From contig OW203762.1 of NCBI GenBank assembly GCA_934045905.1, positions 53,345,411 to 53,409,410 on the forward strand: a stretch of DNA of 64,000 nt, in the 5' to 3' direction. How positions within the stretch are numbered: the first letter of the stretch is position 1; the number at the start of each line of letters is the position of its first letter. Below the pieces are notes generated by a model, which worked only from the letters and a program-made list of their open reading frames with translations, was not told the origin of the DNA and searched no databases. Shown here in pieces: positions 1 through 12,026 of the stretch. The translations under genes were made by a program, and so were the position numbers. This stretch comes from Leuctra nigra. Its lineage: Eukaryota > Arthropoda > Insecta > Plecoptera > Leuctridae.

Positions 1-70
1 TGGTGGTATTCATTGTTGTATATTAATTATCATAAAGCTTTATTTAAGACTGAATTCTTTATTACTATTT

Positions 71-800
71 CGTCGGCTTGGTACTTGTTTGTCCTATATC
101 CGCTTTTTGCTAGTCGGAGATAATGAGGTTTAAAGATTGAATTCATTCTCACGGCAAAACTACTTAATCTATGTAACAGAAAAAATATCAATTATTCTTA
201 TGGATGTCTTGAATAATATCCAGTAGTATTTTTCTACCCCGTACTCTTAATTACCCCAATAAAGGGCACCCCCGTTTGGATATAGGACACAGAAAGTCAT
301 GGGAACGAAATATTTGTTACGCATTTTGTCCTATATCCAATTTTTACGTAGTTTTTGTTCAGAAGGAGATAAATTTTAACTTTTTAAGCATTCCTTCGTA
401 TTTGTAACACCCTTTTATTATATTTTAAGATAAAAAAAATTGTAAATTTTTTAATTTAAAAAATAATTTTTTTTAAAATTTTTTGTTTCTTAAAATTTAA
501 AATTTAAAAAAACGCAGAGTAAAGAAGCAAAAGACAATGTCTACTTTCTATCACATTTGAACTAAGTTTAAGTGGGAATTAAATCTACATCAAAAAGTAC
601 CCTATTTGAGAAAAATTTTGGCATTTTTAGAAATTTTTCAAAATTCCACCTAGAAGCAAATAGCCCAAAAATTGAAGGTTTCTTGAAAATTAGTATTTTT
701 ATGTTATGTGTGTATTAAAGGTGCATCAATGAGCTATATCCAATGCCTAACTCAAAATTTTCAAAAAGTGGATATAGGACAAATAAGTACTAAGCCGACG
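71..800. mobile_element. Non-autonomous element with ~39-bp terminal inverted repeats
   Basis: Both ends begin CGTCGGCTT and run into GTCCTATATCC when read inward. The two ends match over about 39 bp with three mismatches. ATTT lies immediately outside each end and may be a 4-bp target duplication. The motif GTCCTATATCC, in either orientation, also recurs inside (near 276 and 328). There is no coding capacity. I do not recognise the family. Confidence 0.6.
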
Positions 801-1490
801 ATTTCTATATGACTTAATATTACATTTATCCATCTTTAAAAAAGTAAATTAAAATTATAAAGCATTTATTTCTGGGTAACAATACATTGAACATACATCT
901 TCTAAGCATTTTGAGTTCTGTGATACTATATCAATTTTTGGCAGATAATTGGAAAATAATAAATAGGTAATCATTCTAGATACCTAACTACGTACATATG
1001 TAGGTATAAGATGTGTCAGATTTTCGCAGTTGCTATTATTATTTATTTTGATTGCATTTTACAAGGTATTTACTACATGTAATACTTAATGCCTAAAGGT
1101 ATACCTATACCTAATGCTTGTAATACCAGTAACAGGTACCTTGTAAAATGCAATCAAATATGTAGGTATGTACACCCGCCTCCAAGTGTTCCTACTGTTT
1201 TATACATTGTGCTCTTATGAGAAACACAGTACGAACACTGTACATACTTCTCCAGTCATGCAATACAATTCAAGTACACCTAACAATGTTGCAAGCACAA
1301 AGGAAGGTCAGTATCAGTGTAGAACATAAAAAAGTATTTAAAATACAATGTACACTCATTTTGCGCACTTTCTCCCATCATAGACTTCGCCCAGACTAAA
1401 TAGGTGATATCTAAACTGGTATTAGTACTAAATAGCATAAGTTGATTTTCATTTGAAAATTAAAAGCCGTTTAGGGCACTGGATCATCAC
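801..1490. other. AT-rich intron 3' of the second ERR zinc-finger exon
   Basis: This non-coding stretch lies downstream of the ERR exon ending at 1491 on the minus strand. Apart from a short hairpin element at 1047-1158 I see nothing coding in it. Confidence 0.5.
1047..1158. repeat. Short inverted-repeat element, 22-bp perfect arms
   Basis: TTTGATTGCATTTTACAAGG at 1047 is mirrored exactly by its complement ending at 1158. The spacer is about 68 bp. It looks like a miniature foldback element. Confidence 0.6.
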
Positions 1491-1718
1491 CTTGGAGCGA
1501 CGTTGTGGGTTTACTGGTGGGTATCTGGATGGCTTGATACGGAAGTTCGGGATTGCGCCTGTACTTCTGCCGTCCGCCCCTCACTCGGTCCAGTCGCACG
1601 CCCTCCTTCAGCATCCCCATCTGCAGGCACTTCTGGAACCTGCAGGCTTGGCAAGCTTTCCGTCGACGCTTATTGATCTCACAGTCATTGGCCGCCGGAC
1701 AAGTGTACTCGATATTGC
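1491..1718 (-). CDS. ERR: ERR exon: zinc finger 2, T/A boxes and start of hinge
   Basis: This 228-nt exon has the acceptor TGTCGGCAG before 1718. With the leftover G of the previous exon it reads G-N-I-E-Y-T-C-P. Finger 2 cysteines ([16 protein letters not shown]) are intact and followed by [20 protein letters not shown], then R-N-P and a short hinge. The donor is CAAG/GTGATG after 1491, leaving phase 1. Confidence 0.95.
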
Positions 1719-4700
1719 CTGCCGACAAGCAAGTCACTTCATTCATTATGTATTGTAGTATAAAATATGATATACAATTGTATTGAAGATAGCAATATTA
1801 CAAGAATTAATAAAATTGAAACAGTGTATAAGAAAAAATGTGTGTGAAAGAAAAAGAATGTCATAAAGTATAAGATCTGCTTCTAGGTAAAAAAAAAAAT
1901 TAGCTTCATCACAAATGACCACAAACATTTTGTATGCTCTTCTCTTTGGAAGATCACAGTCAAACATCGTTACCACATTCACATGAGTCTTTCTCTTGGC
2001 ATCAATACTCAACATGGTGTGTCACATGCAAATTTTGCAATGATTTCCACAAAGGCATCTTCTTCTTTTATGAATGAATAACGAATTGAGGAAAATATCT
2101 GTGGAAGGTAAGGCAGTAAGGGGCCATATTACCATTAGTTTAATCTTCAGTTTAGTTAAGCTCCACTTCGAGAAATGTGGTGTATTACAAATTTACAATA
2201 AAGTACTGTGGCATAGCTTAAAAAAACTGCAGTCAATGTAGACTGAGGTTATTTTAAACTGAGGAAATAAGCGCTGGTGGAATTAAATTGAAGTAATGGT
2301 AATACACAAGGATTTCTGAAGTGGAGCTTAAGCTAACCGTAGCTTAAACTAATGGTAATACCGGCCCTAAGTAGTAGTATTAGGTGATGGCGATTAATTT
2401 TTAAATTGTACCAAGGTTTGGCAGATATGGCACAATATTTTTTCTTTCCAGTCAGCCTTCTTTCTAAAATGTGTACCGATGTATTTAAAATTTACTCCTA
2501 TGAAAGATGTAGATCAAATGGAATATTACATGTATATTTTAAATCTAGTGGAGCGGTTGCTCCACGCCAGCCAAGTCGTACGGCGCGCGCACACACTCAT
2601 TTAAAAAGGCTGGAGCAAACCCACTTTTACTGTAAGCATCAAAGTGGCATTTTCGGCCTACTGGATCTTAAAATTGGAAAATCTCACATTGTTGCGATAT
2701 ATCTTAATTTCGAGCTAAGGCCCACCCTACAACATATACCAAATTTGGGAACAATAGGTTACGCCCTTTGCGCGCTGGAGGGCCGTGAAAACAGTGTTTT
2801 AGGGCGGTTTTCATAATAATAATAATAATAATAATAATCTCAGTAGTAGTAGTAGTAGTAGTAGTAGTCTCCTGGAATTTAAATCCGGTAAACAGGCCAC
2901 AGCCTAAACGGCTGAATCGATTGATCCCACATTTTTACCACGTGTGCACTTTTGGCGTCTGATTTAACCTTCACCCCATGAATTTTTTGTGCCGCCATTT
3001 TGAAACCGGAAGTGACGTCATATCTCGTCAACGGCTGGACCGATTGGAACGAAAATTGCGCCAAACGATCCAGACGGTCATCTATATGCATGATAAGTAG
3101 CAAAAGACTAAACATTATGTTAAAGAAACCGGAAATGACGTAATGAAATTTGAAATACATCGATTGGCTTTTTGGCAACAAAGGTTGATCCGATTATTTT
3201 GATATTTATGTAACGTATGTACTTTTGACGTCTCATGTGACTTGTTATAAAACCAACCGGAAGCCGCCATTTTGAAACCGGAAGTGACATCATATCTCAA
3301 TAACGGCTAAATAGATTTCAACGAAACCAGCGCAAAACAATTTAGACGGTCAACTTTATGTATTATCATCAATAATATTTGCAGTTTCCCATACCTTAAC
3401 CGGAAATGACGTCACACATTTTAATAATCTCACAAATTTTTATTTTGATGCAATAAATATACTATTTGAGACAGCTTATAAAATTGTAATCATGTTTCAA
3501 ATATACTTCAAGGGGTCAGAGATTTCAGCCGCCATTTTTAAACCGGAAGTAACGTCATATCTCAAAAACTGGTAGACAAATCGGTATGAAACTAGCGCCA
3601 AACGATTCGGATGGCCATCTCTATGGAATATGAACAGTACAAATAGAATTGTCCTATTTATGAGACCGGAAATGACGTCATTTAAATGTATAAATTATTA
3701 TAATTCCCTCCTATACAATAAATACATATTCAGAAAGCTTAAAATGATACACATCATTTATAGAAATAAATTCTATGTGGCATTGCAGAAAGTTCAACAG
3801 CCATTTTGAAAACCGAAGTGTTTCCATATCTCGGAACTGGGTTGACTGATTGGAATGAAACCTATTCCTCGTGAAAGATCATTTAAAGCAATTATTTAGG
3901 ACCATACGCTGCTATTCATTAGTGGTAACGAAATTGTAAAGGGTGATGATTTTTTAAAAGTATTTAGTAATTGTTCATTTCATATGTGTCACAAGTTGTT
4001 AGAATAAACTAAAAAAAGGAGTGATATCCCCATAAAAAACACTTCGTGTAAAAATACCAGCCAAGTCTCTTCTACTAAAAAAAAAATATATGAAATCTAA
4101 AAATTCTGCACTGAAAAGTAATGATATCAAAAAATTTGCCAAGTCAAAACTTTATTTGAAAATCAAAAAATACTTGGCGCATCGATTTTTTAGGGCATTT
4201 TAGGTATACTATATGTTTGTATATTTTATGTATATTAATATTTTATATCTGGCCTATACTTCTAAGCTATTAATATACACGATGCGCCAAGTATTTTTTG
4301 ATTTTCAAATAAAGTTTTGACTTGGCAAATTTTTTGATATCATTACTTTTCAGTGCAGAATTTTTAGATTTCATATATATTTTTTTTAGTAGAAGAGACT
4401 TGGCTGGTATTTTTACACGAAGTGTTTTTTATGTATAGTTTACAATGTTGTGTTGAAAATTGACATTTGCATCAAATTGAACTCAAAAATCCATAAACAA
4501 TCATACATGTGATGATCATACATGTACACTCGGCCAAACAAAACTTGAACGTTGACCAAATTTGAATGACTGCTGGTCATGTCCCATAACCAATCAAAGC
4601 TTGTTATTATCATTGAAATGTGAGGTCACCTACAAGAGTGAAACAATGAGATCACTTAGACTGACTTCTGATCGTGCGATCTTACATTATCAGCCTATCA

Positions 4701-7322
4701 GATTTATTGAACGTTCAAGTTTTGTTTGGCCAAGTGTACCTACATGTGATACATCAGACAAAGATTCCCATACTAAATTGGAGTTAAAGATATTCTAAGT
4801 ATAAGAATGGGAAATGGATCCAAACCTTAAGTGACGTCATGGTGAAAGTCTGGAAGAAGGAGATTTGGTGATGACGAACTGACAGTAAATCACAGGCATC
4901 GGACAAGGAGAGCGGAACTGCATGAGCAAGTGAATGATATCAATGTCATTTTCCTGTTTTAATTGAGCCATCTTACAAGATTAACAACCCTGAAGAATAC
5001 CTTGTATGGTTCTCTTGAAGAAGGCTTTGCAGGCTTCACAAGACGCCACTCCGTAGTGGAATCCCGATGCAACGTCTCCACAGACTAGACACAGCCGCCG
5101 TGGTAGATCCTCCTTCATGCCCTCCTAGAACATCACAGCAGCTTGGATACACTCGACGGTAATACATGGTGGAGGGAGGAGCATCCATATTCTGTCACAA
5201 GATAACTGGCCAACAATGGTGACTTTCTGGAGAAATTAGGATATCACTTCTGTAGATATCTCTTGTGGGGGGGGGGGGGGGGGGGGGGGGAGTTTTCCTC
5301 TCTGGAACCAATATCAGCACAATACTTCAAAATGAAATGGTATAAGAGTAATACATATTTAATATTATGTTGAGAATATTATACTTATTCAGCATTATTA
5401 TACTTAAACCTATATCCCCAATTTACATGTGTTATTTTAACACTTTTTACCTGAAGTTAAATATGGAACTATCAGTGCCCTAAATTCGTGTTTATCATGT
5501 TAAAATCCAAAAAATCCTCCCCCTTTCCCTGAATTTTTGTTTCTAGATGATTATCGAGATAGCCCCTCCCCCCTCCCTCCCCCTGACGACGCCCATGGTA
5601 ACCAGCTTGTTCCATTCATATAACAATTAACATCACTTTATTTTAAGAATGAACCATTCCAGTGCAGCAATGACGTATCCAGGATGAAATTTCGGGGGGG
5701 GGGGGGGGGGGGGCCGGACATTACTAATAATTTTGAAAAATAACAGTGGAAAACAGGGGGTTAGGGGGCGGCGCCCCAGAGAAAATTTTGGATGAAGGTC
5801 ATTCACTTAGGTGCAATTTTGAATCGCAGTGTATAGCTATTTGGGGGAATTGTAAATTACAAAATACCCAAAAATTGGTCGATATGCAAGTCCGGGGCGC
5901 ATAGCCCAGGAAATTTTTTGGAATTTTAACTCAATTCTAACCATTTTGGAACGTTTTTGACATGATATGATTATTTTTAAGTGTTTTTTCACATATTATT
6001 TTAAATGTGCTTATTTTCTATGATGAACCCCTGATTTCGGGGGGGGGGGGGGGGGCATGGCCCCCTCGGCCCCTTTCCCTGAATACGCCCTTGCAGTGCA
6101 GCATTAATTACTCTGCCGAAATGTAAATCTTATATTTAAAGTAGTCCCTAATGAACTGTGTTACAAATTTACATCACTCGACATGTCTCCATTTTTCACT
6201 CCTCATGAAATCCCACAATTCATCACTCTGCCCTGACTGCTCTGCTGGCATTACTTATTCCAAGAGTTGATCGCGTCTAGACAGCCTGTACCCTGCAGGG
6301 AGTGATTCTGATCGGTTTCCATTTGAAACTCCTCTTTCTGTCACTGTCACGTCGTCGACGTCAGCTGCAAGGCGTGACAATCGCCGCGCAAGATGCGGAG
6401 GTCATCTAGTTTGAATTTCAAATTATGTTGGAACACAAATCGGTGGAATTGATGCATTGATAGCATCTTCAAGGTAACGCGACCAGCCCTGTGGAGAGCT
6501 GGTGTGGGAAATCAATAGCTGGCAATTTACCTATTTTTATACACCCAACATGATATTTTTAGTTGGCAAGGACACGAGAAAAAAATGTCGATTTATGACC
6601 ACACTCTTCGCTTTTAGTATTAATGTACGTGATATCCATGTACTCTGTTGTGTTGTTACCTCAGCACTGCCCAGCAGGGAGTCGCCTAGAGGCTGGGTTG
6701 TGGATGAACAATACTGCCTGTCGGGACTGCCTGGGGACCGAACCTGGGCCACCTCATAGCGCCGGGAATCCTGACTCTCGCAGAACTCCATCTGAAGACA
6801 AATATTCCACTTGTTTACTCCTGCTAAGCAAACAGCGAGCTATCTGAAGGCGGTTGTAAAGTAGCAATCTTGAAGCCCATTGACGTTGAATCAAATAATC
6901 TAAATGTCTTATAAATTGTTGACACATTTTAAAGAAGTGAAGGATTGGGATGCAATGCAACAGTTTGACAGATCTGTAAAGTTAGTTTATTACTCTGTTA
7001 TCTTCAAATTCAAATCTGATGGCATTAAAATAGAATGTTAATTGTAATGTGCTTCCTTCTTTCTCTGTTGTGTAACTCCACTGTATATTATTCAACAACG
7101 TCTGTTGACTTATTTCAAACTTCCTATCGATACCAATATGACGGGACAAGAGGGTGGGTGGGTGGTACTGACGTCATTCTGGATGACCGTGGTGGTGGGC
7201 GAATACATGCTGGAGTTGGACGGCGAGCACGCCTGGAAGCTGCTGTTGTCCTCCTTCTTGATGCGCGGCATGGCGCCAGTAGCGGGGCTGGCGCTCGACC
7301 CACCCTCGGCCATCATGGATAC
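1491..7322 (-). CDS. ERR: Estrogen-related receptor (nuclear receptor), 5' part, three exons
   Basis: Joined minus-strand exons 7322-7173, 5124-5001 and 1718-1491 give a continuous 502-nt reading frame. It encodes a short Ser-rich N-terminus, a complete two-finger nuclear-receptor DNA-binding domain and the C-terminal extension. Finger 1 has the P-box [10 protein letters not shown], and finger 2 is followed by [20 protein letters not shown], which is diagnostic of the ERR group. The finger 1/finger 2 intron splits the codon after TIQ. Family knowledge: ERRs are nuclear transcription factors that bind the extended half-site TCAAGGTCA and, in insects, drive the larval glycolytic programme. The hinge and ligand-binding exons are not in the window and should lie to the left. 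The 5'-most exon contains Met-Met at its third and fourth codons, a plausible start, but an upstream coding exon cannot be excluded. Confidence 0.93.
2120..2367. mobile_element. PIF/Harbinger-like MITE, TAA target duplication
   Basis: The ends GGGGCCATATTACCATTAG and CTAATGGTAATACCGGCCC are near-perfect inverted repeats flanked on both sides by TAA. A 3-bp TAA/TTA duplication fits the PIF/Harbinger group. Internal inverted segments (TTAAGCTCCACTTC and its complement) are shared with the copy near 10.96 kb. Confidence 0.7.
2814..2868. repeat. Compound trinucleotide microsatellite (AAT)n then (AGT)n
   Basis: About eight AAT units are followed after CTC by about nine AGT units, inside the ERR intron. 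Confidence 0.95.
2985..3860. repeat. Diverged ~268-bp tandem repeat carrying ETS/CRE-like composite motifs
   Basis: Four units start near 2990, 3262, 3530 and 3797. Each begins with a version of GCCATTTTGAAACCGGAAGT followed by a TGACGTCAT-like string and CATATCTC. A second motif, CCGGAAATGACGTCA, recurs in three of the units (3129, 3400, 3666). The array lies in the ERR intron between the two zinc-finger exons. No protein is encoded. Confidence 0.8.
4031..4434. repeat. Foldback element with ~150-bp arms
   Basis: The left arm starts CATAAAAAACACTTCG at 4031 and ends near GGCGCATCG at about 4180. The right arm from about 4278 to 4434 is its near-exact complement. An AT-rich loop of about 95 bp separates them. 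It has no coding content. Confidence 0.85.
4527..4736. mobile_element. MITE with TA duplication (Tc1/mariner-type ends possible)
   Basis: CACTCGGCCAAACAAAACTT at the left is mirrored by AAGTTTTGTTTGGCCAAGTG at the right with one mismatch. TA lies directly outside both ends. The 210-bp length and TA target suggest a Tc1/mariner-mobilised miniature element. Confidence 0.7.
5001..5124 (-). CDS. ERR: ERR exon: DNA-binding domain, zinc finger 1
   Basis: This 124-nt exon was found by translating the minus strand. It reads [10 protein letters not shown], then [14 protein letters not shown], then [13 protein letters not shown]. The four zinc-binding cysteines are present and the P-box (EACKA) is that of ERR-type receptors. 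The acceptor is TTCTAG before 5124. The donor is GTATTC after ...CAA G, leaving phase 1. Confidence 0.93.
5125..5669. other. Non-coding ERR intron with a G homopolymer
   Basis: I see no exon. A run of more than 20 G lies at about 5269-5290. The stretch CCTCCCCCTGACGACGCCCATGG at its right may be the end of another degenerate element. The homopolymer length is likely unreliable in an assembly. Confidence 0.5.
5670..6093. mobile_element. Non-autonomous element with 10-bp target duplication
   Basis: CAGTGCAGCA occurs at 5660-5669 and again at 6094-6103, directly outside the element. Ends read GACGTATCCAGG and CCTGAATACGCC, which are imperfect inverted repeats. Two G runs and GGGGCGCATAGCCC-type strings lie inside. 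A 9-10-bp duplication would fit a Mutator-like element. Confidence 0.65.
6104..7172. other. Non-coding ERR intron 1 within the window
   Basis: I find no exon. Around 6660-6780 a minus-strand string GGTTCGGTCCCC resembles a tRNA B box, but no cloverleaf can be built. Confidence 0.45.
7173..7322 (-). CDS. ERR: ERR exon: N-terminal A/B region
   Basis: This exon is 150 nt and phase 0 at both ends. Its acceptor TTATCTTGCAG precedes 7322 and its donor is GTCAGT after AAT GAC. It encodes V-S-M-M-A-E-G-G followed by a Ser/Thr/Pro-rich stretch that includes [11 protein letters not shown]. That stretch resembles a phospho-sumoyl switch (PhiKxE plus Ser), a known feature of ERR N-termini. Translation may start at the ATG pair at 7316-7311. 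Confidence 0.8.
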
Positions 7323-7790
7323 CTGCAAGATAAGTCGCTTGTCAACATGACACATGCGTTATCGCGGCTTCAAGCGAAGTCCACTCGATTGTGTTCTTGA
7401 GGCGGGGAAGTGGCAAGATGTTATGAATATCTTGGGTAGTGAGCATGTGTCGCAATAACGCAGGGTCTGGGCAGAGTATCCAAAATATGCAATGCACAAC
7501 AAGATAGGAAATCTGTACCTCGATTTTGCGTTGCACACTTTTGGTTAGGAATAATATTATCAAGCTCTATAAATTGCTACTTGAGTGATGTGTACAAATA
7601 CAGTTATTGAAGTGTTCTCTTACACAAAGACTCATGGCACCATTATGAATATGAATGGATGAACGCAGAACTACATGCTTTTGAGCTCAACTCAAGAATC
7701 ATTGTAATTGACTTCCGCCCTTCTACCTTCGAGGTACAGAAATAGTATAATATAACCGTACAACTAAGCGTAGCAATAAGAGTGCAAACT
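7323..7790. other. Sequence immediately 5' of the first seen ERR exon
   Basis: No coding exon or core promoter is recognisable here. It begins with the acceptor tract (TTATCTTGCAG on the minus strand), so at least one further 5' ERR exon should lie to the right. Confidence 0.5.
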
Positions 7791-7981
7791 AATAGACCAC
7801 ATTTTAAATTATCTAGCTAGCTCTGCTTTTCAAATAAAATTATAAGCAGTACCGTGATCCTAATATCTATTCATGTTATGATCCATTGTTGAAAAACACT
7901 AATAGATATGAGAATCACGGTACTGCATATGAAATTTTTCGAAAAGCAGAGCTATCTAGATAATTTAAAATGTGGTCTATT
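7791..7981. mobile_element. Foldback MITE, family A, copy 1
   Basis: Ends AATAGACCACATTTTAAATT and its complement frame arms that include ATCTAGCTAGCTCTGCTTTT and GCAGTACCGTGATCC. The loop contains ATCCATTGTTGAAAAA. The same loop and arms recur at 29674-29864, and a diverged relative lies at 24989-25158. Confidence 0.85.
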
Positions 7982-10960
7982 CTGTTTTAATTTTCTTCAA
8001 TTTTCTAAATTTCTAGATTTCTTTTATTTTTATGCTCATGGGATACCATGAAAGGCGTTGGTTGCAAAATGTTCCAATGAAAGATGTGCAAGGTCATCAA
8101 ATCCAACATTATCATATTTTACGAATTTTCAACTTATTCGGTCACCAAATTACAGTTAGGTACTTTTAAATTTTACTTTTAAAACGAAAATTCCCGAGTT
8201 CTTCAATACATTTAGATCTGAATGAATCAACTTCACACAGGCAATATATACACACTACTTATTTGTTGAAAGTGTTGAAAATGCTAAGCAAAGAAGATTT
8301 GAAAGCGATCTACTGGATCATCTGTTTCTGTCCTCGCCGAGAGTCGAACCGCGCAGCTACTTGTTGCTACATGGTCCACTCAAGGTCGCGGCTATTACAT
8401 GATTAGAACTCGCGAATCTGTTTCCGTCCGCTGTGGAATTGCCAAAATACAAAGAGTAAAAATAAACTTATCTTGTTGACCGATAGCCAGAACATTACAG
8501 GTTTTCACTTGAGTTGTTTCTCTCACCATATTGTATGAAAGCGGCGAATAATCATCGATTCATTTGCATACGAGTTATAATGGATCATATCCCAAGGTTT
8601 CCATCAGATGTGTCGGCAGAATCATCCCAAGTTATAGCATATCAACACGACATCGAAATATTAAAATACATTTCTCTCTGGGACTCTGGGATTATTCATC
8701 ATTAAACGGGGTGTATTTAATTTTGACAGACTGTACTAGCGAACAAGGACAGCGATGCCAAGTTTACACGCCAACAATAGAGTCTAATTTGTTCATTGTT
8801 GCTTTCGTTGGTCATCACTCACTCACAGTCACAGTCAGGTGTATAACGATCTCGATATTTATTATATTTATTATTTTGTCTTTTAGAACAAAATGGCGAA
8901 CATTTAACAAGTAAAGATACTATTGTATTTGTTGATCTTTCATGTAACCAACCAACTAAATCTAAATTGCTATAAAATTAAATAAAATAAAATTATGATA
9001 ATGACACAGTAGGTATACAGTACTAAGTAATAACTTGTATTTATTCTTCAGGGAGATTATTTTGAGGCTTCTATGGTGTGTGTGTATGCTCTTTCATCAC
9101 GAGCCTCTATCAATTATTGACGACTTCTCGGTAAGGATCACTGAGTTGAATTACTGCACTAGATCCGAGATTATTTTTATTTACATCCCCTTATCAGCAA
9201 ACTTATTAAACTAGTTTATAACTCTAGTTTCATCCTTATCAACAAGAAACTATTATACAACTACTACAAGATCGGTACGAGATATGCGGGATGCTGGGCG
9301 AGATCAACACAAGTAGTTCATCCAATCTCTGCCACCAGATAGTGCCACTGTCACGCTCATTTTTACAAATCAGTTTTAGTGTTAGAAACTGAATTCCAGG
9401 CCTGCTGATAATACTAGGAAAACGCTCTGTGTACTGTTACTGCACCCAAAATATAAACCCTACAACCTCCTTGACTGTACCGCGTTGATAAGCGAGCCTT
9501 CGTATTGCATGCGATTTGATATGCGTAAGGTTCTGCGCTTCCGCTTTACAGGTACAAGAAGCGTCAAGAGTGCAGTGATAAAATATCTGAAAATTCTTGG
9601 CATAAATTTGCAAATATTTCAAGATTAGCATGTCCGTAAAATGTCAATAACATTTGAAGATAACGACAGATTAGTCTGAACATTGTCAAAAATACCTAAA
9701 ATGTTGGTTCCAATGACCATGCAAAGTTTTAAGTTGATCGGTCAAACGGTTACATTTTTACTTTCAACTAATCACATGTTTTCGTTCAAAAACTCCTACA
9801 CGAGACCGCTCATACAACATTAGTGAGTGTACACAATTTCAGATCGATCGGTTGAATAGTTTGTTCTGGCGTTTGACTACAAAAAGAAAAAAACAAACAC
9901 ACAGAGAAAGTGCCAAAAGAGTACCGTGATGACACTCGCTAAAAATCTACCAAACATAAAAAGGCCGTGAGCTGAATGCATTGCTCTCCCCGCTGCATGT
10001 GCATGTGATGTAACCTAATAGGCCGAGCTATTGAATCACCCAGGGAGGGACCTAGACCTTGAAGCAGAGTTGATAAAAACACGGGAAACGTCGCTGTGTG
10101 GAGATCAAGGTGAGCGAGCATCGAGAGGAGTGGAATCAAAACATGCAGGGGCCCTCTTAGGTCGAGACACAGTGTTGCCCTAGAGACCTCAGGCTTGTAA
10201 TGGTTTGGGTTGGACCAAAAGCGGAGGGGCAGTGGTCGACCAATGGACATGGTACTGACTGAATGTTCGATTTATTCATGTAAGACAACAAACCTAGTTG
10301 CATTATATTTCATACTCAAACAATAATTTTAAAAAATATGTATACCTAACCCAAAAAACGAGTAGCACTCATATTGTACTATTTTGCCCAACAATTATAA
10401 ATTGGCTGGCAGAGTTCTGGTTTGACCACAATTTTTGTTATTGTCATTAGAAACTGAACTATAAGAGAATTAAATCAAACTTTCAAAAATATTTCGTAAC
10501 ATCGGACAATAAATACCACTGCTTTTCCAAACGCGTTTCTGAGATGAAATTGCTGATAGTTGAAAAGCATTCTCTTTCTTCTCAAATGCATCCAAATGAC
10601 TGCAGGCTCTTCCCTGCTAAAACATCTTGCAGTAAGATCTTGTCAATCATGAGTTTAGCAGGGGAACCCTATTCGCAAGAAAATTAGACAAATCAAATAC
10701 TACTGAAAATATCAAGTGCTTACAAAATATTGCATCTATTTTTGCGAATTGTGTGTCAACTAAATGCAGCTTTTAATCACAAACAGTATCTTGCTGCGAA
10801 ACAAGTTTGCACATAGAAGCAGGGAGTTTTGCATAAAGCAGAGTTAGTCAGACTCGCGGTCAGACTTTACATTTTTGTACCTACGTAATCGGAATCGTAA
10901 TAATGCTGTTTCGTTGCATGTAACAAAAATACAAAATTGGCGCACATTAAAAACGCATAA
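7982..10960. other. Non-coding intergenic/5' intron stretch
   Basis: I recognise no gene. At 9628-9745 the minus strand matches, imperfectly, the repetitive intron sequence at about 41,785-41,900. Both contain GATCAACTT, a GCATGGT-like core, GGACCAACATT and TTATTGACATTTTACGGAC. The rest appears unique and AT-rich. Confidence 0.5.
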
Positions 10961-11144
10961 GGGGCCATAAATCTTCAGTTTAATCTTCATTTTCACTCGG
11001 GAAATGTGGTTTATTACCATTATGTACTGCGGTATATCTTTAAAAACTGCAGTAAATGTAGCTTGAGGTTAATTTAAGCTGAGGTATGGTAATACACTGA
11101 GTTTTTTGAAGTGGAGCTTAAGCTAACCGTAGCTTAATCCAAAA
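10961..11144. mobile_element. Degraded PIF/Harbinger-like MITE, related to 2120-2367
   Basis: It starts TAA/GGGGCCATAAATCTTCAGTT and shares GAAGTGGAGCTTAAGCTAACCGTAGCTTAA with the copy at 2.1 kb in short blocks. The right terminal GGCCC is lost, so the boundary is approximate. Confidence 0.55.
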
Positions 11145-11882
11145 CTGAGGAATTGCGGGAACCGACATAATTTGACCTGAAAACATGGCCCTTGCAGAAA
11201 GTTGAGGCCCTTGGGGGTTCATGTTCAAAGTTATGAGCGCGTGCATCGGATATTCGAGTTCCAGCAAAGTTCGGTAGATTGGATTTGGAGAGATAGAAGT
11301 TGGATAATTTAAATGTAGACCATATATTTCAAAATCGTGCGCAATGTTAGAAGAATATTGACATGCATAGAATAAATTCTAGTGACAAATTTGCATCGGA
11401 TAATGAACGCAACGCACAAGTATTGGCTCCAGTGAGCATCCACGACTGCTCGCCACGGTACGAAGCGACGTTCGACAAGGAGTACCTCCATTGCAAGTGA
11501 CACCGGAGGTCCGGGTTCACATTTCGACAAAATGTTTACATTGAAATGCTATGCTCGGAATACAAGAGACACGATCGTGTCATTTCAAAAACATCGAGAT
11601 TCGAGACGCCGGCCACTTGTATGAGCTGAAGTAGGAAGGCAAATAATACATTAAAAATAATATTTTTGTTTTCAAGTTTAACATCAAAATCCAGAATTTC
11701 GCATGTATTCGTTCATCGGCTGAACGAAATGATCGGCTATGGGATAAAACAAGTCTAAATAACCAAGTTAATTAATTCGGTTCCTCTCATTATCTTCCCT
11801 GCAAAATAAAACTTTTTGAATCAGATCGTAATCCTGATCTTTTCAAGGCAACAAAGTACGTCAATACCTGGCTGATTATGAG

Positions 11883-11885
<3 letters not shown>
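11145..11885. other. Unannotated intergenic stretch
   Basis: I see no coding, RNA or repeat feature here beyond ordinary AT-rich sequence leading into the GA tract. Confidence 0.4.

Positions 11886-11948
<63 letters not shown>
11886..11948. repeat. (GA)n microsatellite
   Basis: About 31 uninterrupted GA units, directly next to the 43-bp minisatellite. Open frames across it (Ser-Leu or Arg-Glu dipeptides) are spurious. Confidence 0.98.
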
Positions 11949-11950
<2 letters not shown>

Positions 11951-12026
11951 CGAATATACTCGGATGTAAGATTGGCGCGACAAGGACGAGGTGTCCTGCA
12001 GAACCGCGACCACGGCATCATCTTCA

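Noticed and set aside
8325..8400. Possible minus-strand tRNA B box (GGTTCGACTC)
   Set aside because: No matching acceptor or D arm; a single B-box-like string is not enough.
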